A stretch of DNA of 64,000 nucleotides from UBA168 sp011055275 (lineage in GTDB: Archaea > Thermoproteota > Thermoprotei_A > Marsarchaeales > UBA168): assembly GCA_046635845.1 (NCBI GenBank), contig JAQQXN010000001.1. One strand, 5' to 3'. The notes under the pieces were generated by a model, which was not told where the DNA came from, made no database searches, and saw only the letters and a program-made list of their open reading frames with translations. The translations under genes were made by a program, and so were the position numbers. Shown piece after piece: positions 20,723 through 30,463 of this stretch; the stretch's first letter is position 1; each line of letters starts with the position of its first letter.

Positions 20723-20932
20723 GTGGCTAGGAAAAAGGCGGCCGAGATAGTGGAGGAAAACGCAGCCCTGAAAAATCCTACGCAAAGAGGCTCTAGGATT
20801 AACTACCGCGTTCTTAAGTTATTTAAAGAGAGACATGAAGCACGCTTCCTACTGGCCGCACTCGAGGCCGATGAAAGGAAGTCGGCTGAAAACTGCTTGG
20901 GCACTTACTTTGCTCCTCCCTTTCTGGGATAG
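20723..20932 (+). CDS. Small hypothetical basic protein
   Basis: A 69-residue frame opens with GTG at 20723, 25 bases after a TATA-like GGTTTAAGCT (about 20694-20703), the spacing seen at real genes here. The product is basic and probably helical and resembles no family that I recognise. It ends 28 bases inside the 3' end of the convergent ROK kinase gene, which weakens the case. It may be the start of a gene truncated by rearrangement. Confidence 0.35.
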   Translation: MARKKAAEIVEENAALKNPTQRGSRINYRVLKLFKERHEARFLLAALEADERKSAENCLGTYFAPPFLG

Positions 20933-21825
20933 TTAAATGCCTTCAGCGAAGCGGGGGTGTTATACACAAGGGCAATAGCCCCCATGGCAACCTCATCATC
21001 TCCAAACGACGCTCTTTCCAGCTTTGGCTCCGCTACGCGAAGGTGACCCCTTATCCTATCGCGAACGCCGTCATAGAAGAGTCCCCAATTGTTAAGTGCG
21101 ACGGAACCCCCGATCACTATGAGCTCAGGATCGTAAGAAACGGAAACGGTAACAATCCCCGCGGCATTGATGTCGAGCCAGTAATCGATGAACTTCTCAG
21201 CGGCCTTGTCTCCTTCAGATGCAAGCCTGAACACATCGGGCGCTTCCTTGGGGTTTTCCTTTGGCTTAACGCCCCATTTCTTAGTCATTACGTTGAAAGC
21301 ATCGACCAGGTGGCCTCCGCTTGCTATACCTTCCCAGTAGCCAATTCCTCCGCAACAAGCTATCTCTGAGCTGAGATCTACAACTATGTATCCTACCTCA
21401 TGTGCGTTGCCATCTTTTCCCAGCAAGAGATTGCCATCGACAACAGCTCCAGCTCCTATGCCGGTTGAGAACGTTAGGTAAACCATGTTTTTAACGTCCT
21501 TCCAGCGGTAGACGTGCTCTCCCCAGACTCCGGACACGCAGTCGTTCGCTATGTAGAAAGGCTTACCCGTGCGCAGAAGGGGCTCGGCTATGGAGAACTT
21601 GCCTGAAGGGGCATTGGCCGAGGCCACGACCAGCCCTTGCCTAAGGTCTAGCGGTCCTATGGAACCAACCCCTACCGAGTCGTAGTCCCACTCTTTAGCT
21701 ACTCCCAGCGCAGTCGCAACGGGATCCGGTGTTGTACGAAACTTTTCCCTTTTTACGAATTCGCCGTTTTCTTTGGCTAGCACGACTCTTGTCCACGTCG
21801 CTCCTATGTCTATACCAAGTATCAT
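20905..21825 (-). CDS. ROK-family sugar kinase
   Basis: This 306-residue ROK kinase phosphorylates a hexose with ATP, probably glucose or an N-acyl or related sugar. The N-terminal phosphate-binding DIGATWTRVVL (residues 5-15) and the catalytic Asp in IANDCVSGVWGE are clear, and STGIGAGAVVDG forms the second phosphate loop. The usual ROK zinc site is degenerate: AHEVGYIVVD has Tyr where the second His of the motif is expected, and CCGGIGYWEGIASG keeps only the first cysteines of the CxCGxxGCxE pattern. It may therefore work without zinc. It stands alone between a TIM-barrel isomerase and a fucose-isomerase-like gene, which suits entry of a freed sugar into central metabolism. Confidence 0.88.
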   Translation of the reverse strand: MILGIDIGATWTRVVLAKENGEFVKREKFRTTPDPVATALGVAKEWDYDSVGVGSIGPLDLRQGLVVASANAPSGKFSIAEPLLRTGKPFYIANDCVSGVWGEHVYRWKDVKNMVYLTFSTGIGAGAVVDGNLLLGKDGNAHEVGYIVVDLSSEIACCGGIGYWEGIASGGHLVDAFNVMTKKWGVKPKENPKEAPDVFRLASEGDKAAEKFIDYWLDINAAGIVTVSVSYDPELIVIGGSVALNNWGLFYDGVRDRIRGHLRVAEPKLERASFGDDEVAMGAIALVYNTPASLKAFNYPRKGGAK

Positions 21826-21905
21826 AGGCTATTAGCGGAGGGTCCCTTAAATTTTCTCTTTCGGCAGCCTGTCCGTAATGTGCCTTTCCAAGAAACCCCA
21901 GAAAC

Positions 21906-23309
21906 TCAGATCGCGTTCGACGAAGAGAGCTGGACACCCGTTTCTTGGAATCGTTCGGAGTCCTCGTTTATGACCTTGAGCCCTAGGAGCTTCGAGAATT
22001 CGCTTATGGCATCCCTGTGATCGCCTAGCAAAAGGACTCTGTGCCAGCCGTGCCCCCATCTTCTCGCAAGCGTTCTAACTGGGGCGCTCGCGATCACCTT
22101 AGTTCCACATGCCGGCAAGGAGAGCTCATTACCAACGATCGTGCTCTCGTGAACGTAAACGGACCTTTCACCTAGGTTGAAGCCGACTGCTGTTAGCTTC
22201 TCGCCTATGGGATATTCGACGTTGACGGCGGCGTATCTAGTTCCCAGATGCGACGGGATTATCGAGTACCTTAAGTTCATGCCGTTGATCGGATTTGTGG
22301 GTAGATAGCAGTGATAATAGGTTACTGTGCCGTTCAGGTCGTCCGTAACTGGATCTGTTGCCGAACCATTAACGTTTAAGAGGTATTTGCCAATCAAGGC
22401 AACAAGAAGCGAGTTAAGATCCGCTTCGCACATGGGCACGTACTTGCCGTCTCTATAGAGCTGCGCATAACCTAGGCATGGCCAAGCGTCGAGGACAACA
22501 GAGTTGGCGCTCCTTAGCCCCAAGCAATCGATGGTTATAGCGTTGGCCTGCTTGTCTTCTAGCGCCCTTTGCATGGCTATGTAAAGCCTTGCCGATTTGA
22601 GAACTTCATCATACTGCTTTTCCTTATCGGGAAATTGAGCGGCGCCGCTTATCCAGTTATCTGCAATCGGTTTTGCCGCTGCATCTTCAACTTTTGAGAA
22701 ATATTTATCGGAAAACTCACTACCGCTCATCAGAGTAAGCTTTATCCCCGTGAGAAGCGATACCTGATTAATCCACGCCGACATGTCCCTATTGGTGATA
22801 ACTAGCGCGTGGGTGCTCTTCAGATTTTGAAGGGCAACGAGGTATCTGACCTTCCTTAGGGCATTCTCTGATGTTATATCCCTTGTCGCTATGCTCACCA
22901 CGGGATATCTGTCAATAAGATCCCTATCCAGGAGGTAATCCCCACCGCCTCCTAGCGACTCCGCAAGTAGCACAATGGGCTTACCAGTCTGTATGATCTC
23001 AGATAACAAGGCAGAAGGACCCTGCAGGTCTACGACCACGTAACCAGCTGCATTGCCCTCATGATCGAGGAACGCTCTAAGGTCATCAACGTTCTTTATC
23101 GGGTACTCGGCGAACTCAACATCGGGATACAGTTCCTTAATTTTTGATGAGATTTTATGCCTTATGTCATCTTCCCATTTCCAGGATGTATCGTACCATG
23201 AGCGAACCTCAGGGCTGGCCGTTGCATCAAGATAACTAATGTTAGGAGAGCCTGGAAAGCCGACAGCTCCCAGCGGCGGCTCTAAATAAACAACTGGAAT
23301 CTTTTCCAT
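21906..23309 (-). CDS. L-fucose/arabinose-isomerase-like protein
   Basis: About 467 residues, intact member of the sugar isomerase superfamily that interconverts aldoses and ketoses with a divalent metal. Likely metal ligands are Glu in PMCEADLN, Asp in ATDPVTDD and His in GWHRVLLLGD near the C-terminus. It is a close paralogue of the gene at 48602 and of the frameshifted gene at 7827. The ATG at 23309 (MEKIPVVYL) is preferred because a TTTATAAG box lies 22 bases upstream; the longer frame to 23345 begins upstream of that box. A second palindromic TAATATATTA at 23352-23361 sits upstream. The sugar specificity is not readable; fucose, arabinose or another 6-deoxy sugar is possible. Confidence 0.83.
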   Translation of the reverse strand: MEKIPVVYLEPPLGAVGFPGSPNISYLDATASPEVRSWYDTSWKWEDDIRHKISSKIKELYPDVEFAEYPIKNVDDLRAFLDHEGNAAGYVVVDLQGPSALLSEIIQTGKPIVLLAESLGGGGDYLLDRDLIDRYPVVSIATRDITSENALRKVRYLVALQNLKSTHALVITNRDMSAWINQVSLLTGIKLTLMSGSEFSDKYFSKVEDAAAKPIADNWISGAAQFPDKEKQYDEVLKSARLYIAMQRALEDKQANAITIDCLGLRSANSVVLDAWPCLGYAQLYRDGKYVPMCEADLNSLLVALIGKYLLNVNGSATDPVTDDLNGTVTYYHCYLPTNPINGMNLRYSIIPSHLGTRYAAVNVEYPIGEKLTAVGFNLGERSVYVHESTIVGNELSLPACGTKVIASAPVRTLARRWGHGWHRVLLLGDHRDAISEFSKLLGLKVINEDSERFQETGVQLSSSNAI

Positions 23310-23729
23310 AGTAATGTGGTGCATCAGCTTATAAATTTGATTCATAGGTTATAATATATTAATTCGTGAAATAAGAGAAAATTTTGTAAAATTGGACAGT
23401 TCTCCGCTTAGCGCCACCTCTGTACTCATGAGCTGCTTTCATGATGAAATCGGGAATGCACCTCCTCGAATTTCTTGATCTGAGGGTTTTGCCAAAGACC
23501 CATGAGCGTCGGGTTTTTCGGATAGCGTCCAAGCAATAAAAAGCAACGAAAGCGAAAGGTCTTGCAGATAAGGAGGCAGGGTTCTGTTCGAGCTTGCAGC
23601 ACATGGATACGTGGTGAAATCGCTTAGGCATCGCAAGCGACGCTTGAGCTCACAGCTCATCTTAAACCGGTTGTTCCTGTAGTCGTTGTGATTTTCGCGA
23701 GGGCCATTTCACTGCTAGCTTTTGGAATT
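23310..23729. other. Intergenic region
   Basis: Holds the promoter of the leftward isomerase gene (TATA-like 23326-23336). The rest shows no supportable gene. Confidence 0.4.
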
Positions 23730-24932
23730 TCACAGGGGCAACTTTGCTCTAGATGCGGCTACCGTGGCGGCCGCGATGAAAACACCGCTAATGGCCAGCA
23801 TGATGTATGGAGAGTAAACGTAATGAAGGAAGTAAGACGCGGAGAAGCCCAAAAAGACAGGCCCTAGAAAAGACCCAGCACCAATCGTAGATTCGAAAAT
23901 GCCCGCCTTGGTTCCCCTGGAACCCTGCCCCTCCAGCACCCCGTGTATTGAAATCGCGTAGGCCATGCCAAGGAAAAGCCCGAGCAGAGAAGGGGAAAGC
24001 CCCCAGAACCAAGATCCCAACATGAGACCTAGCGGAGCTATAAAAGCCGCTAAAAGGGAAAGCGATAAATTCCTGACGATCTTGTCTCCAATCCTATCAA
24101 GCGCCTCACCAATACCTACCATGGCTGCTACCCTGAAGAAGCCCATAAGCGCTTCATACGATCCAACGTAAAGCGAGGATATTCCTAAACGATAAGCGGT
24201 CACCGGAAAGTAGGAAAGAAAACCGGTCCCAGCGAAGCCGTAGCCGAAGGCCGCTAAAAAGTACATGGCGTTCACAGTTCCTTTCCCGTTTTTTTCGACC
24301 GTTTTTGCCTCTTTCTCCCCCTTGAAGAGAAAAATCGAAAGGATGGCGCTTATTATAACGATCAGCGTTATCGCCGCAAAGGTTCCTGAAGGACCGATCG
24401 CGTAGACCAAAGCTCCGCCTGCAAATGGCCCTGCCAGCGCGCCAATTCCCCAAGATAGGTTATAGTTCCTGAGACCCTTTCTGCCCCCGCTTATAGCTGC
24501 CGTTGACTCAAGGCTTGGCCAGTAAAATGGCCATTCCATGCCTTCAACTACGCGCGCTATCATGAGTAGGTTTAACGACCTCGAGACGAAGTAGACCGCA
24601 GTTATTCCTGGATAAGTTATGAGGAAAAGCGTGATCGGCACCTTTGAGCCGATCCTATCTCCTATCCTTCCTGCCATGAGAGGCATAAAGGAATATAAGG
24701 CACTTGAGAGCCCTCCCAACAGGCCTATCTCTAAAGGGCTAGCACCAAGCAGGTAGCCCTTTATGGGTAATGCCACAAATTCGATTCCCAACACAAAGTC
24801 TCCTAGGAAGGCCAAGTAAAGCGCAAAGGCACGCTTAGGTTTCACGAGCTCCGACTTGTACACCTTATAAGCGATGCGCGCAAAAGCCCAGGGAAACACC
24901 TCTACATGTTCCTTTGGCAGCTTGGCCTGCAT
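23730..24932 (-). CDS. MFS transporter
   Basis: A 400-residue major facilitator superfamily protein with about twelve hydrophobic segments. The N-terminal half has the conserved cytoplasmic loop MAGRIGDRIGSKVPI between helices 2 and 3, and the second half repeats the pattern with GEALDRIGDKIVRN. A VEGMEWPFYWPSLES segment precedes helix 5. The cytoplasmic N-terminus is unusually long for the family (about 37 residues before the first helix). It could export or import a sugar, drug or organic acid; the neighbouring isomerase genes suggest sugar or sugar acid uptake but nothing in the sequence shows the substrate. Two other MFS genes (27804 and 58384) are only distantly similar. Confidence 0.9.
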   Translation of the reverse strand: MQAKLPKEHVEVFPWAFARIAYKVYKSELVKPKRAFALYLAFLGDFVLGIEFVALPIKGYLLGASPLEIGLLGGLSSALYSFMPLMAGRIGDRIGSKVPITLFLITYPGITAVYFVSRSLNLLMIARVVEGMEWPFYWPSLESTAAISGGRKGLRNYNLSWGIGALAGPFAGGALVYAIGPSGTFAAITLIVIISAILSIFLFKGEKEAKTVEKNGKGTVNAMYFLAAFGYGFAGTGFLSYFPVTAYRLGISSLYVGSYEALMGFFRVAAMVGIGEALDRIGDKIVRNLSLSLLAAFIAPLGLMLGSWFWGLSPSLLGLFLGMAYAISIHGVLEGQGSRGTKAGIFESTIGAGSFLGPVFLGFSASYFLHYVYSPYIMLAISGVFIAAATVAASRAKLPL

Positions 24933-25408
24933 GTGTTAATGAGAGGCCGCGCAATGAATAAGCGGCAATGGGGACATGCCATAAGGGATACTCCCGGAGC
25001 CACGGTGAGGACGCCGATAACTGGGGTTGCCCTGCTTTTTTGTCGCCTTGCGCTTATAGAAATGCGCGCCGGCTATTGCGCTTTGAGGCATTAAGAGGGT
25101 GACTCAAAAGGGAGCGTGTCGGGCCCGCGCTTTAACTTTTGCGGGAAGCGGGAAAGGTAACGAGTTCATGAGACAGCCGCGTCAAGCGCAGCTATGGAAA
25201 GTGGTTGGGCTCCAATGGTACTAAGCTTTTGATTAGAAATAACTTTTTTGTGGCCAGTCCTAGCCGATCTGGTTCTCTGCTTATATGTTGGAGGGTAGAC
25301 CGCGGGCCTCGCGTTCTGAAATCAACTTCTCAACTTCAATGCCTTTCGGGTTACGGGTGTCAAGTCATGAATAATGACCACTGCATCGCTTTCTCGTAGT
25401 GATTTTAC
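24933..25408. other. Intergenic region, nothing recognised
   Basis: About 475 bases between two leftward genes. Small frames on both strands have no family resemblance. Confidence 0.4.
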
Positions 25409-26389
25409 CTACGCTCTTCCGCTGGTCTGAGGGACACATGGCTCTATCACGGAACTAACCAGTTCAATGCCTTTCATGAAATCTTCAGGTCCTACGCTGC
25501 CGAGGCCTATACGAACTCCCGTCTCAACTCCGAAGTAGCGGCCCGGTATCGTCATCACATCGGCATCAAGTAAGCGACTTGCAAGCGCTAGGCTGTTTAC
25601 GCTGCAGCGTGAAGCGACAAAGGCTATGGGCATTCCAGGGACGTGGATAACATCTGAGAGGTTTGCCAGCGCGCGCTCATTCTTTGATATTATGTCGGCA
25701 TTCCTAGATTCGAACTCGCGCTTTTCAGACAGCGCCCTAGCAGCGTACCTCAGTTCGAGATCGAACGGTCCAGGCGATATTAGATCTGCATAACCCTTTA
25801 CCTCTCTTATAATGCCTTTCTCAGCTATAACCCAGCCGAGCTTCACGCCGCTCATGGTGTAGAACTTTGACGTGCTTCCAGTGAAAATCACGTTAGGCAA
25901 AGGTGCTTTGATTTTGAGCTTAACGAAGTCGGAGAACACGGAGTCAACTATGGCATAAGAATGAGATTCTTGGAGCCAGCTGCTGAATTCTTCCAGTTTG
26001 TGCATGTCCATGTATCTTCCCGTCGGATTGTTTGGATTCGAGATCACAAGAGCGGACGACCGCGGCAGGGGGCCCTCAAGATCGCGTGCGGTAAGGACTG
26101 AAATGTTCAAGGCTGATGGAAGTACCCTTATGGGTTCATATTCGGGAAGAAAACTGACGGCCTGGTTGACGGCTTTCCTTATGGCGATCAGGGAAAGGAA
26201 GTTGCCCTCCTGAGTGCCATGCACGAGAGCAACTTCATCCAAGCTTGCGCCATAGGCCTGAGCAACCAGAGAAAGCGCATCTGCATCTGTAGGTTCAAGC
26301 TCATCGGGATTGATTGGAGACATGGAACTAGAGGAAAGGTCAAACCTCGCCCTATGGGTTCTCATCCACTCGAAATGCTCAATCTGCAT
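25409..26389 (-). CDS. PLP-dependent aminotransferase, class I/II
   Basis: This 326-residue fold-type I PLP enzyme resembles histidinol-phosphate and aspartate-type aminotransferases. Visible landmarks are the VISNPNNPTGR motif (about residues 114-124), the YAIVDSVFSDF aspartate that contacts the pyridine nitrogen, the Schiff-base lysine in TGSTSKFYTMSGVKLGW, and the substrate-binding arginine region near GVRIGLGS. It is shorter than typical members (350-400 residues), mainly at the N-terminus, where the usual start (such as the G-x-P box) is compressed. A TATA-like ATTAATAAG lies about 23 bases upstream of the ATG, so the start appears right. The amino acid substrate is not evident. Confidence 0.88.
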   Translation of the reverse strand: MQIEHFEWMRTHRARFDLSSSSMSPINPDELEPTDADALSLVAQAYGASLDEVALVHGTQEGNFLSLIAIRKAVNQAVSFLPEYEPIRVLPSALNISVLTARDLEGPLPRSSALVISNPNNPTGRYMDMHKLEEFSSWLQESHSYAIVDSVFSDFVKLKIKAPLPNVIFTGSTSKFYTMSGVKLGWVIAEKGIIREVKGYADLISPGPFDLELRYAARALSEKREFESRNADIISKNERALANLSDVIHVPGMPIAFVASRCSVNSLALASRLLDADVMTIPGRYFGVETGVRIGLGSVGPEDFMKGIELVSSVIEPCVPQTSGRA

Positions 26390-27803
26390 GGGATAAACTT
26401 AACGGAATTAATAAGCTTCCATTGTAGAATGCAGCGTGAAATGGGCAACCGCTCTTAATCGAAACGAATTTAAACATGACGGGTACAGAGCGGCTAACGT
26501 TAAGAGGGAAGCTTCATCAGTGGACTTCTAGGAGATCGGGAGAAAAGAAGGCCGGCGAAGGATGGTTAGTGAATTGCTTCACTGCTACAGGTAGGCTTTC
26601 CCGGTTCGTTGACCCGCTTGCTTCCTTGCGTGAAGTACGAGATAATTGTTCCAATGCGCTGCTCGCGGAGGCGCGATCGTCCCAGGCACCTCGCCTGCAT
26701 TCCACAGGCGAAGTACTTTGCTCCGTTATGACTAGGACTACATAATACCCCTTGGGATCAGAAGCCGCATGAGGAACGGGCGAAGCCCCCCTGAGCGCAT
26801 TCCTTACGTTAACCAGCACTTTATCCGCCTTTTGTCCTCTATTTAATTCGAGCGCAGCTATGCCACTCGCTATCACGTGCTTGGTGGACCACTCGGCCTC
26901 AAGGAAGAGCTTCCTGTGGGAGAAAGAGCCTACAAGATCTTGCCTTCGTCAAACCGTAGGTCGTAGGTTTTGGCCTTCTGCGCCTTTCCTTTCCAGGCTT
27001 CTTTTCTTATCTCGTGTTAATCTCATTCTTCTTGGGGTCAGGCGTCCTTACGTAACCTTAGGCTCTCCGCGTATTTTCTCAGCATTCTGGTATTACCTGT
27101 CCGCTTATCGCCATGAATCGGGATGGTGATCAAAAGAGTCCTTTCCGCGGTTCTCTTTTACCTGCGGAAGCCTTCTTCGCGTGTCCTAAGACGCCTTGGT
27201 TTTTGCGGCGCTGACGCTCCTAGGTATTGAGGGTCGCTTTTTTGTACATTGAAGCGCGTGGGCGATCGCTACCAAATAGCGCCTCCATAACCTTGGCCTT
27301 CGAGCGCTTTGTCTCTCGGATTTGCCCCTTAAGGAAGTTCGCGATTCCCGGTTTTTTAGAACACCTTCCTGCCTTACTTCACCGCTTGGACATAGCGATA
27401 GCAGAGATCGCAAAACTGAGTGCGATCCCCTTCATCTTTACCGCGTAGTTACCCATTGCGCATTAGCCACAAAAAACTTTCCATGAAGTGCCATCCATTC
27501 CTTCAAGGGGACTTCCACTCCTACGGCCCATCACGTTAAAGCACCCATCATGAGATGAAATGAAAGTCGCGTACAATACGCTGGCCCTTTTGTATACTGC
27601 AGACAAACGGGAGGTCTCCGCGCTTACTAGGGTATTTGCCTATCTCATGCCTGAAGCCTTGCTACCTCTCTGAAAGCCCTGCTAACATATGAGCCATCAC
27701 ATAATAGCTGGCTGATGTTAGCGAAACCATTACCGAGCGCATGAGAAAAGTTCCTTGCAGGTACTAAGGTAAGGGAATGGCACAGTACGCTTAAGGTGAT
27801 CTT
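26390..27803. other. 1.4-kb region without a supported gene
   Basis: The longest frame, 26517-26876 on the minus strand (119 codons), contains ADKVLVNVRNALRG and GYYVVLVITEQ stretches that look protein-like, but no family or promoter could be assigned. The 26860-27413 frames look like noise. The region may be gene debris. Confidence 0.4.
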
Positions 27804-29006
27804 TTAGTGTGGCTGCGTATACAACTGAACTTTCGATGTGGTTGATTTTCGTTTTGCATTAAGCCTGTTGAGCCTTTGCTGATTTAGCCTTATCAAAATA
27901 AGAAGAATCACCACAGGCAAAATCAGGGAGAAGTACGCTAGCCTCATCCCAATTAAGGATATGACCGCGCCAGCCAGAAATGGCACGGCCACCCCAATGA
28001 TCATCATTACAGAAAAAAAGAAAGAATTTGCAGCGTTCCTTAGTTTTTCTTCAAAGCCGCGGCTTATGTAAATCAGCGAAATCGGATACGTAAGCCCGTG
28101 AGGTACTCCAAGCAGAAGAAAAGCGACCGCCAACATAAGCAATGACCTAGAAATCGCCATGAGCGTTAACCCTACCAAGGTAAGGGTTATGCCAAAATAA
28201 GTCAAGTTAAATAACGCCTCGAAGTGCTTAATCGAAAGGATAAGTCTCACGGTGAAGGATGCAGCAAAAAATACGGCAAATAAGAGCTCAATTTGAGCAT
28301 AGGACGCGCCGAAGACGTCCTTGGCATATATGCCTCCAAAAGCCGTCAGGATTGCAAACGGCACGTTGTAACTGAGTATATTATATACGGCAGTCATGAA
28401 GTAAGGGTTAGAAGAAATTTGGCCAAACTTAACTGGTTCCTTTTTTTCACTTGCTGGGAAGCGTATAGTTGGAGAAAGGGCGGCAGTCAAAATACCTAAC
28501 GGCGCGAAAAAGAGAAAGGCTTGCCTTAGCGTGTACTTCATGAGTATTAGGCCCTCTAGGGAAGGGCCCACGATCAGGCTAGTGCTTAGGCTCAGCGTGT
28601 ATATAGCCAGTACGCGCTCTCTAGTCTTGGCATCTTGAAACAGGCCGGCCGAGGTCACTATGTTTGGCATTAAAAAGCCCAGCACAAACCCCGAAAGGGC
28701 AGCTAACAACCAAATCGTAAGTGGAGTGGCCAGGTAGAACAGCGGAAGCATCACCGCAAATCCAACGCTGGAAAGTATGAAGAAGAACTTTCTCCTAACG
28801 GCGCATAACCTTGAGTTCAAAAAAGCGCTTGCCAAGAAAGTAAATCCAGCAAATACCCCGGATATTACGCCGATTTCCGTTGGGCCCATGGAAAACTCAT
28901 ACTTCGCCAACAGAGGCACCGTTGTGACTACCATGTTGTTACTTGCCCTTAGGGCAAACGTCATAGCCACTATTACGATGATTGAAATAATTATTGATGA
29001 TTTCAT
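27804..29006 (-). CDS. MFS transporter
   Basis: A 400-residue transporter with about twelve membrane helices. The helix 2-3 loop is degenerate (FLNSRLCAVRRKF), which distinguishes it from the protein at 23730. The second half has SLIYISRGFEEKLRNAANS between helices. A TATA-like CTTTTTATAG about 26 bases upstream of the ATG supports the start. The C-terminal tail is basic and cytoplasmic (QQRLNRLNAKRKS). Substrate unknown; sugar or multidrug families are both possible. Confidence 0.9.
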   Translation of the reverse strand: MKSSIIISIIVIVAMTFALRASNNMVVTTVPLLAKYEFSMGPTEIGVISGVFAGFTFLASAFLNSRLCAVRRKFFFILSSVGFAVMLPLFYLATPLTIWLLAALSGFVLGFLMPNIVTSAGLFQDAKTRERVLAIYTLSLSTSLIVGPSLEGLILMKYTLRQAFLFFAPLGILTAALSPTIRFPASEKKEPVKFGQISSNPYFMTAVYNILSYNVPFAILTAFGGIYAKDVFGASYAQIELLFAVFFAASFTVRLILSIKHFEALFNLTYFGITLTLVGLTLMAISRSLLMLAVAFLLLGVPHGLTYPISLIYISRGFEEKLRNAANSFFFSVMMIIGVAVPFLAGAVISLIGMRLAYFSLILPVVILLILIRLNQQRLNRLNAKRKSTTSKVQLYTQPH

Positions 29007-29221
29007 ACGAAATGCTAGGGTCGTTGCTATAAAAAGTTTTATTCGCTCGATTTTAAAAGGTTATATGCCCAGAGCTCGCCTGCCATGAGCTAACAGTAGC
29101 TGACTTACTTTTGCTCGAGGCCGAGCTCGCTTGAGCTAGACCATGATCACGAAGCAGGCGAACCATCTTTTTTCAGTAGGCGGGTAGAGCCTTCACGGTC
29201 TAAAGGGAGGTCATCACTTCC

Positions 29222-30406
29222 TTACGGCTTAGGTGTCAAAGTCTTCAGCGCAGGTCCAATATAAAGGGCCCTTGGCCTTATTATCCTTCCTCCCATCTGC
29301 ACATACTCCTCAAAGTGAGCAAGCCATCCAGCGGTCCTTGAAAGCGCAAACATCGCTGTGTATGCTCCCTTCGCGTAGGGAATACCAAGGGATGCATATA
29401 CTATAGGGGAATAGAAATCGGCGTTTGGATAGATGCCTTTAGCGGCGAGGGACTTGAGGCCTACCTGTTCCAGGGCTAGGGCAGTTGCGAGCATTTCGTG
29501 CAGTTGCCCTTCTGATGCCAACTTGATGGCAATGGATTTGAAGATCAAGGCCCTGGGATCATAGGTCTTGTAAACGCGATGCCCAAAACCCATGAGGCGC
29601 TTCTTTCCGCTTGCCACATTTTTGTCGAACCATTCCTTTGCGGACTGCGGTGCTCCCACCTCGTTAAGCTGGGCCATAACGCCCTCTGTTGCACCTCCGT
29701 GAAGAGGGCCTCTCAGGGCGGCAAGGGCGCTTAACACCGCTGAGTAGGGATCTGCGAGCGTGGACACGGTCACGAGCCCAGCAGTTGTCGAGGCAGGCAC
29801 TTCGTGATCAAGGTAGAGTATTATGGCTTGGTCTAAAGCCCTTACCTTTTCATCGCTTGGTTCCTTGTCTTGAAGTGCGACCAAAAAGCTGCGGGCATAA
29901 CTGGCGGTCGGGCTCGGAAGCTTTGGCTCCTTACCCATGGCATGCCTGAGAGCAATTACCGTAATCGCTGCCATCTGCCCCAACATGGTTGCAAAGGCAT
30001 CGGGCATGTGAGTCTTTCTCCACTGGAAATCTGACCCCGCGGCCAGTGAAGCCATGGCAACAGCCTGCATTCCTACCACATCTGAGGAGCGGGGAAGCGC
30101 TGCCACCGAGCTAACGACGTAATCAGGTAGCTCGTAGCCCTTTTCTACCAAGGTCTTGAAGCGGGCCAGCTCGCTGTCGTCCGGAAGCTTGCCGTAAAGG
30201 AAAGCGTACTGGATCGCCTCGGCGCTCGCGCCGGAGGATATTATGTCCTCGATTCTGTATCCGAGGTACCTTAGCTCCCCCCTCTCTCCGTCTATGTAGG
30301 TTAGCCTTGTGGGCTTTATGTAGACGTCCTCTAAGCCAAGCGATAGACGCGAATCCGACAGGTAAGCCGTAGCAGAATCCTCGCTTGCCTTGTAAATTGT
30401 ATCCAT
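29222..30406 (-). CDS. gltA: Citrate synthase
   Basis: A 394-residue citrate synthase, condensing oxaloacetate and acetyl-CoA at the head of the TCA cycle. The catalytic residues are in the usual blocks: the His in DHEVPAST, the His in LRGPLHGGATEG, and GFGHRVYKTYDPRA with the oxaloacetate-binding His/Arg and following Asp. The length fits archaeal and Gram-positive dimeric enzymes. The ATG at 30406 is chosen because a TTTTTAAAC box at about 30428-30437 is 26 bases upstream; the longer frame to 30463 begins upstream of it. The gene follows aconitase on the same strand by 57 bases but has its own promoter. A 2-methylcitrate synthase activity cannot be excluded. Confidence 0.95.
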   Translation of the reverse strand: MDTIYKASEDSATAYLSDSRLSLGLEDVYIKPTRLTYIDGERGELRYLGYRIEDIISSGASAEAIQYAFLYGKLPDDSELARFKTLVEKGYELPDYVVSSVAALPRSSDVVGMQAVAMASLAAGSDFQWRKTHMPDAFATMLGQMAAITVIALRHAMGKEPKLPSPTASYARSFLVALQDKEPSDEKVRALDQAIILYLDHEVPASTTAGLVTVSTLADPYSAVLSALAALRGPLHGGATEGVMAQLNEVGAPQSAKEWFDKNVASGKKRLMGFGHRVYKTYDPRALIFKSIAIKLASEGQLHEMLATALALEQVGLKSLAAKGIYPNADFYSPIVYASLGIPYAKGAYTAMFALSRTAGWLAHFEEYVQMGGRIIRPRALYIGPALKTLTPKP

Positions 30407-30425
30407 TATGCCCGAATGATAATGG

Positions 30426-30437
30426 ATATTTTTAAAC
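30426..30437 (-). promoter_or_regulatory. TATA box of the citrate synthase gene
   Basis: GGTTTAAAAATA (read on the minus strand) lies between the aconitase stop and the citrate synthase ATG, centred about 26 bases upstream. It indicates separate transcription of citrate synthase although the three TCA genes are in line. Confidence 0.6.
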
Positions 30438-30463
30438 CTTATGGCTAAAAATTTGAATTCCAT

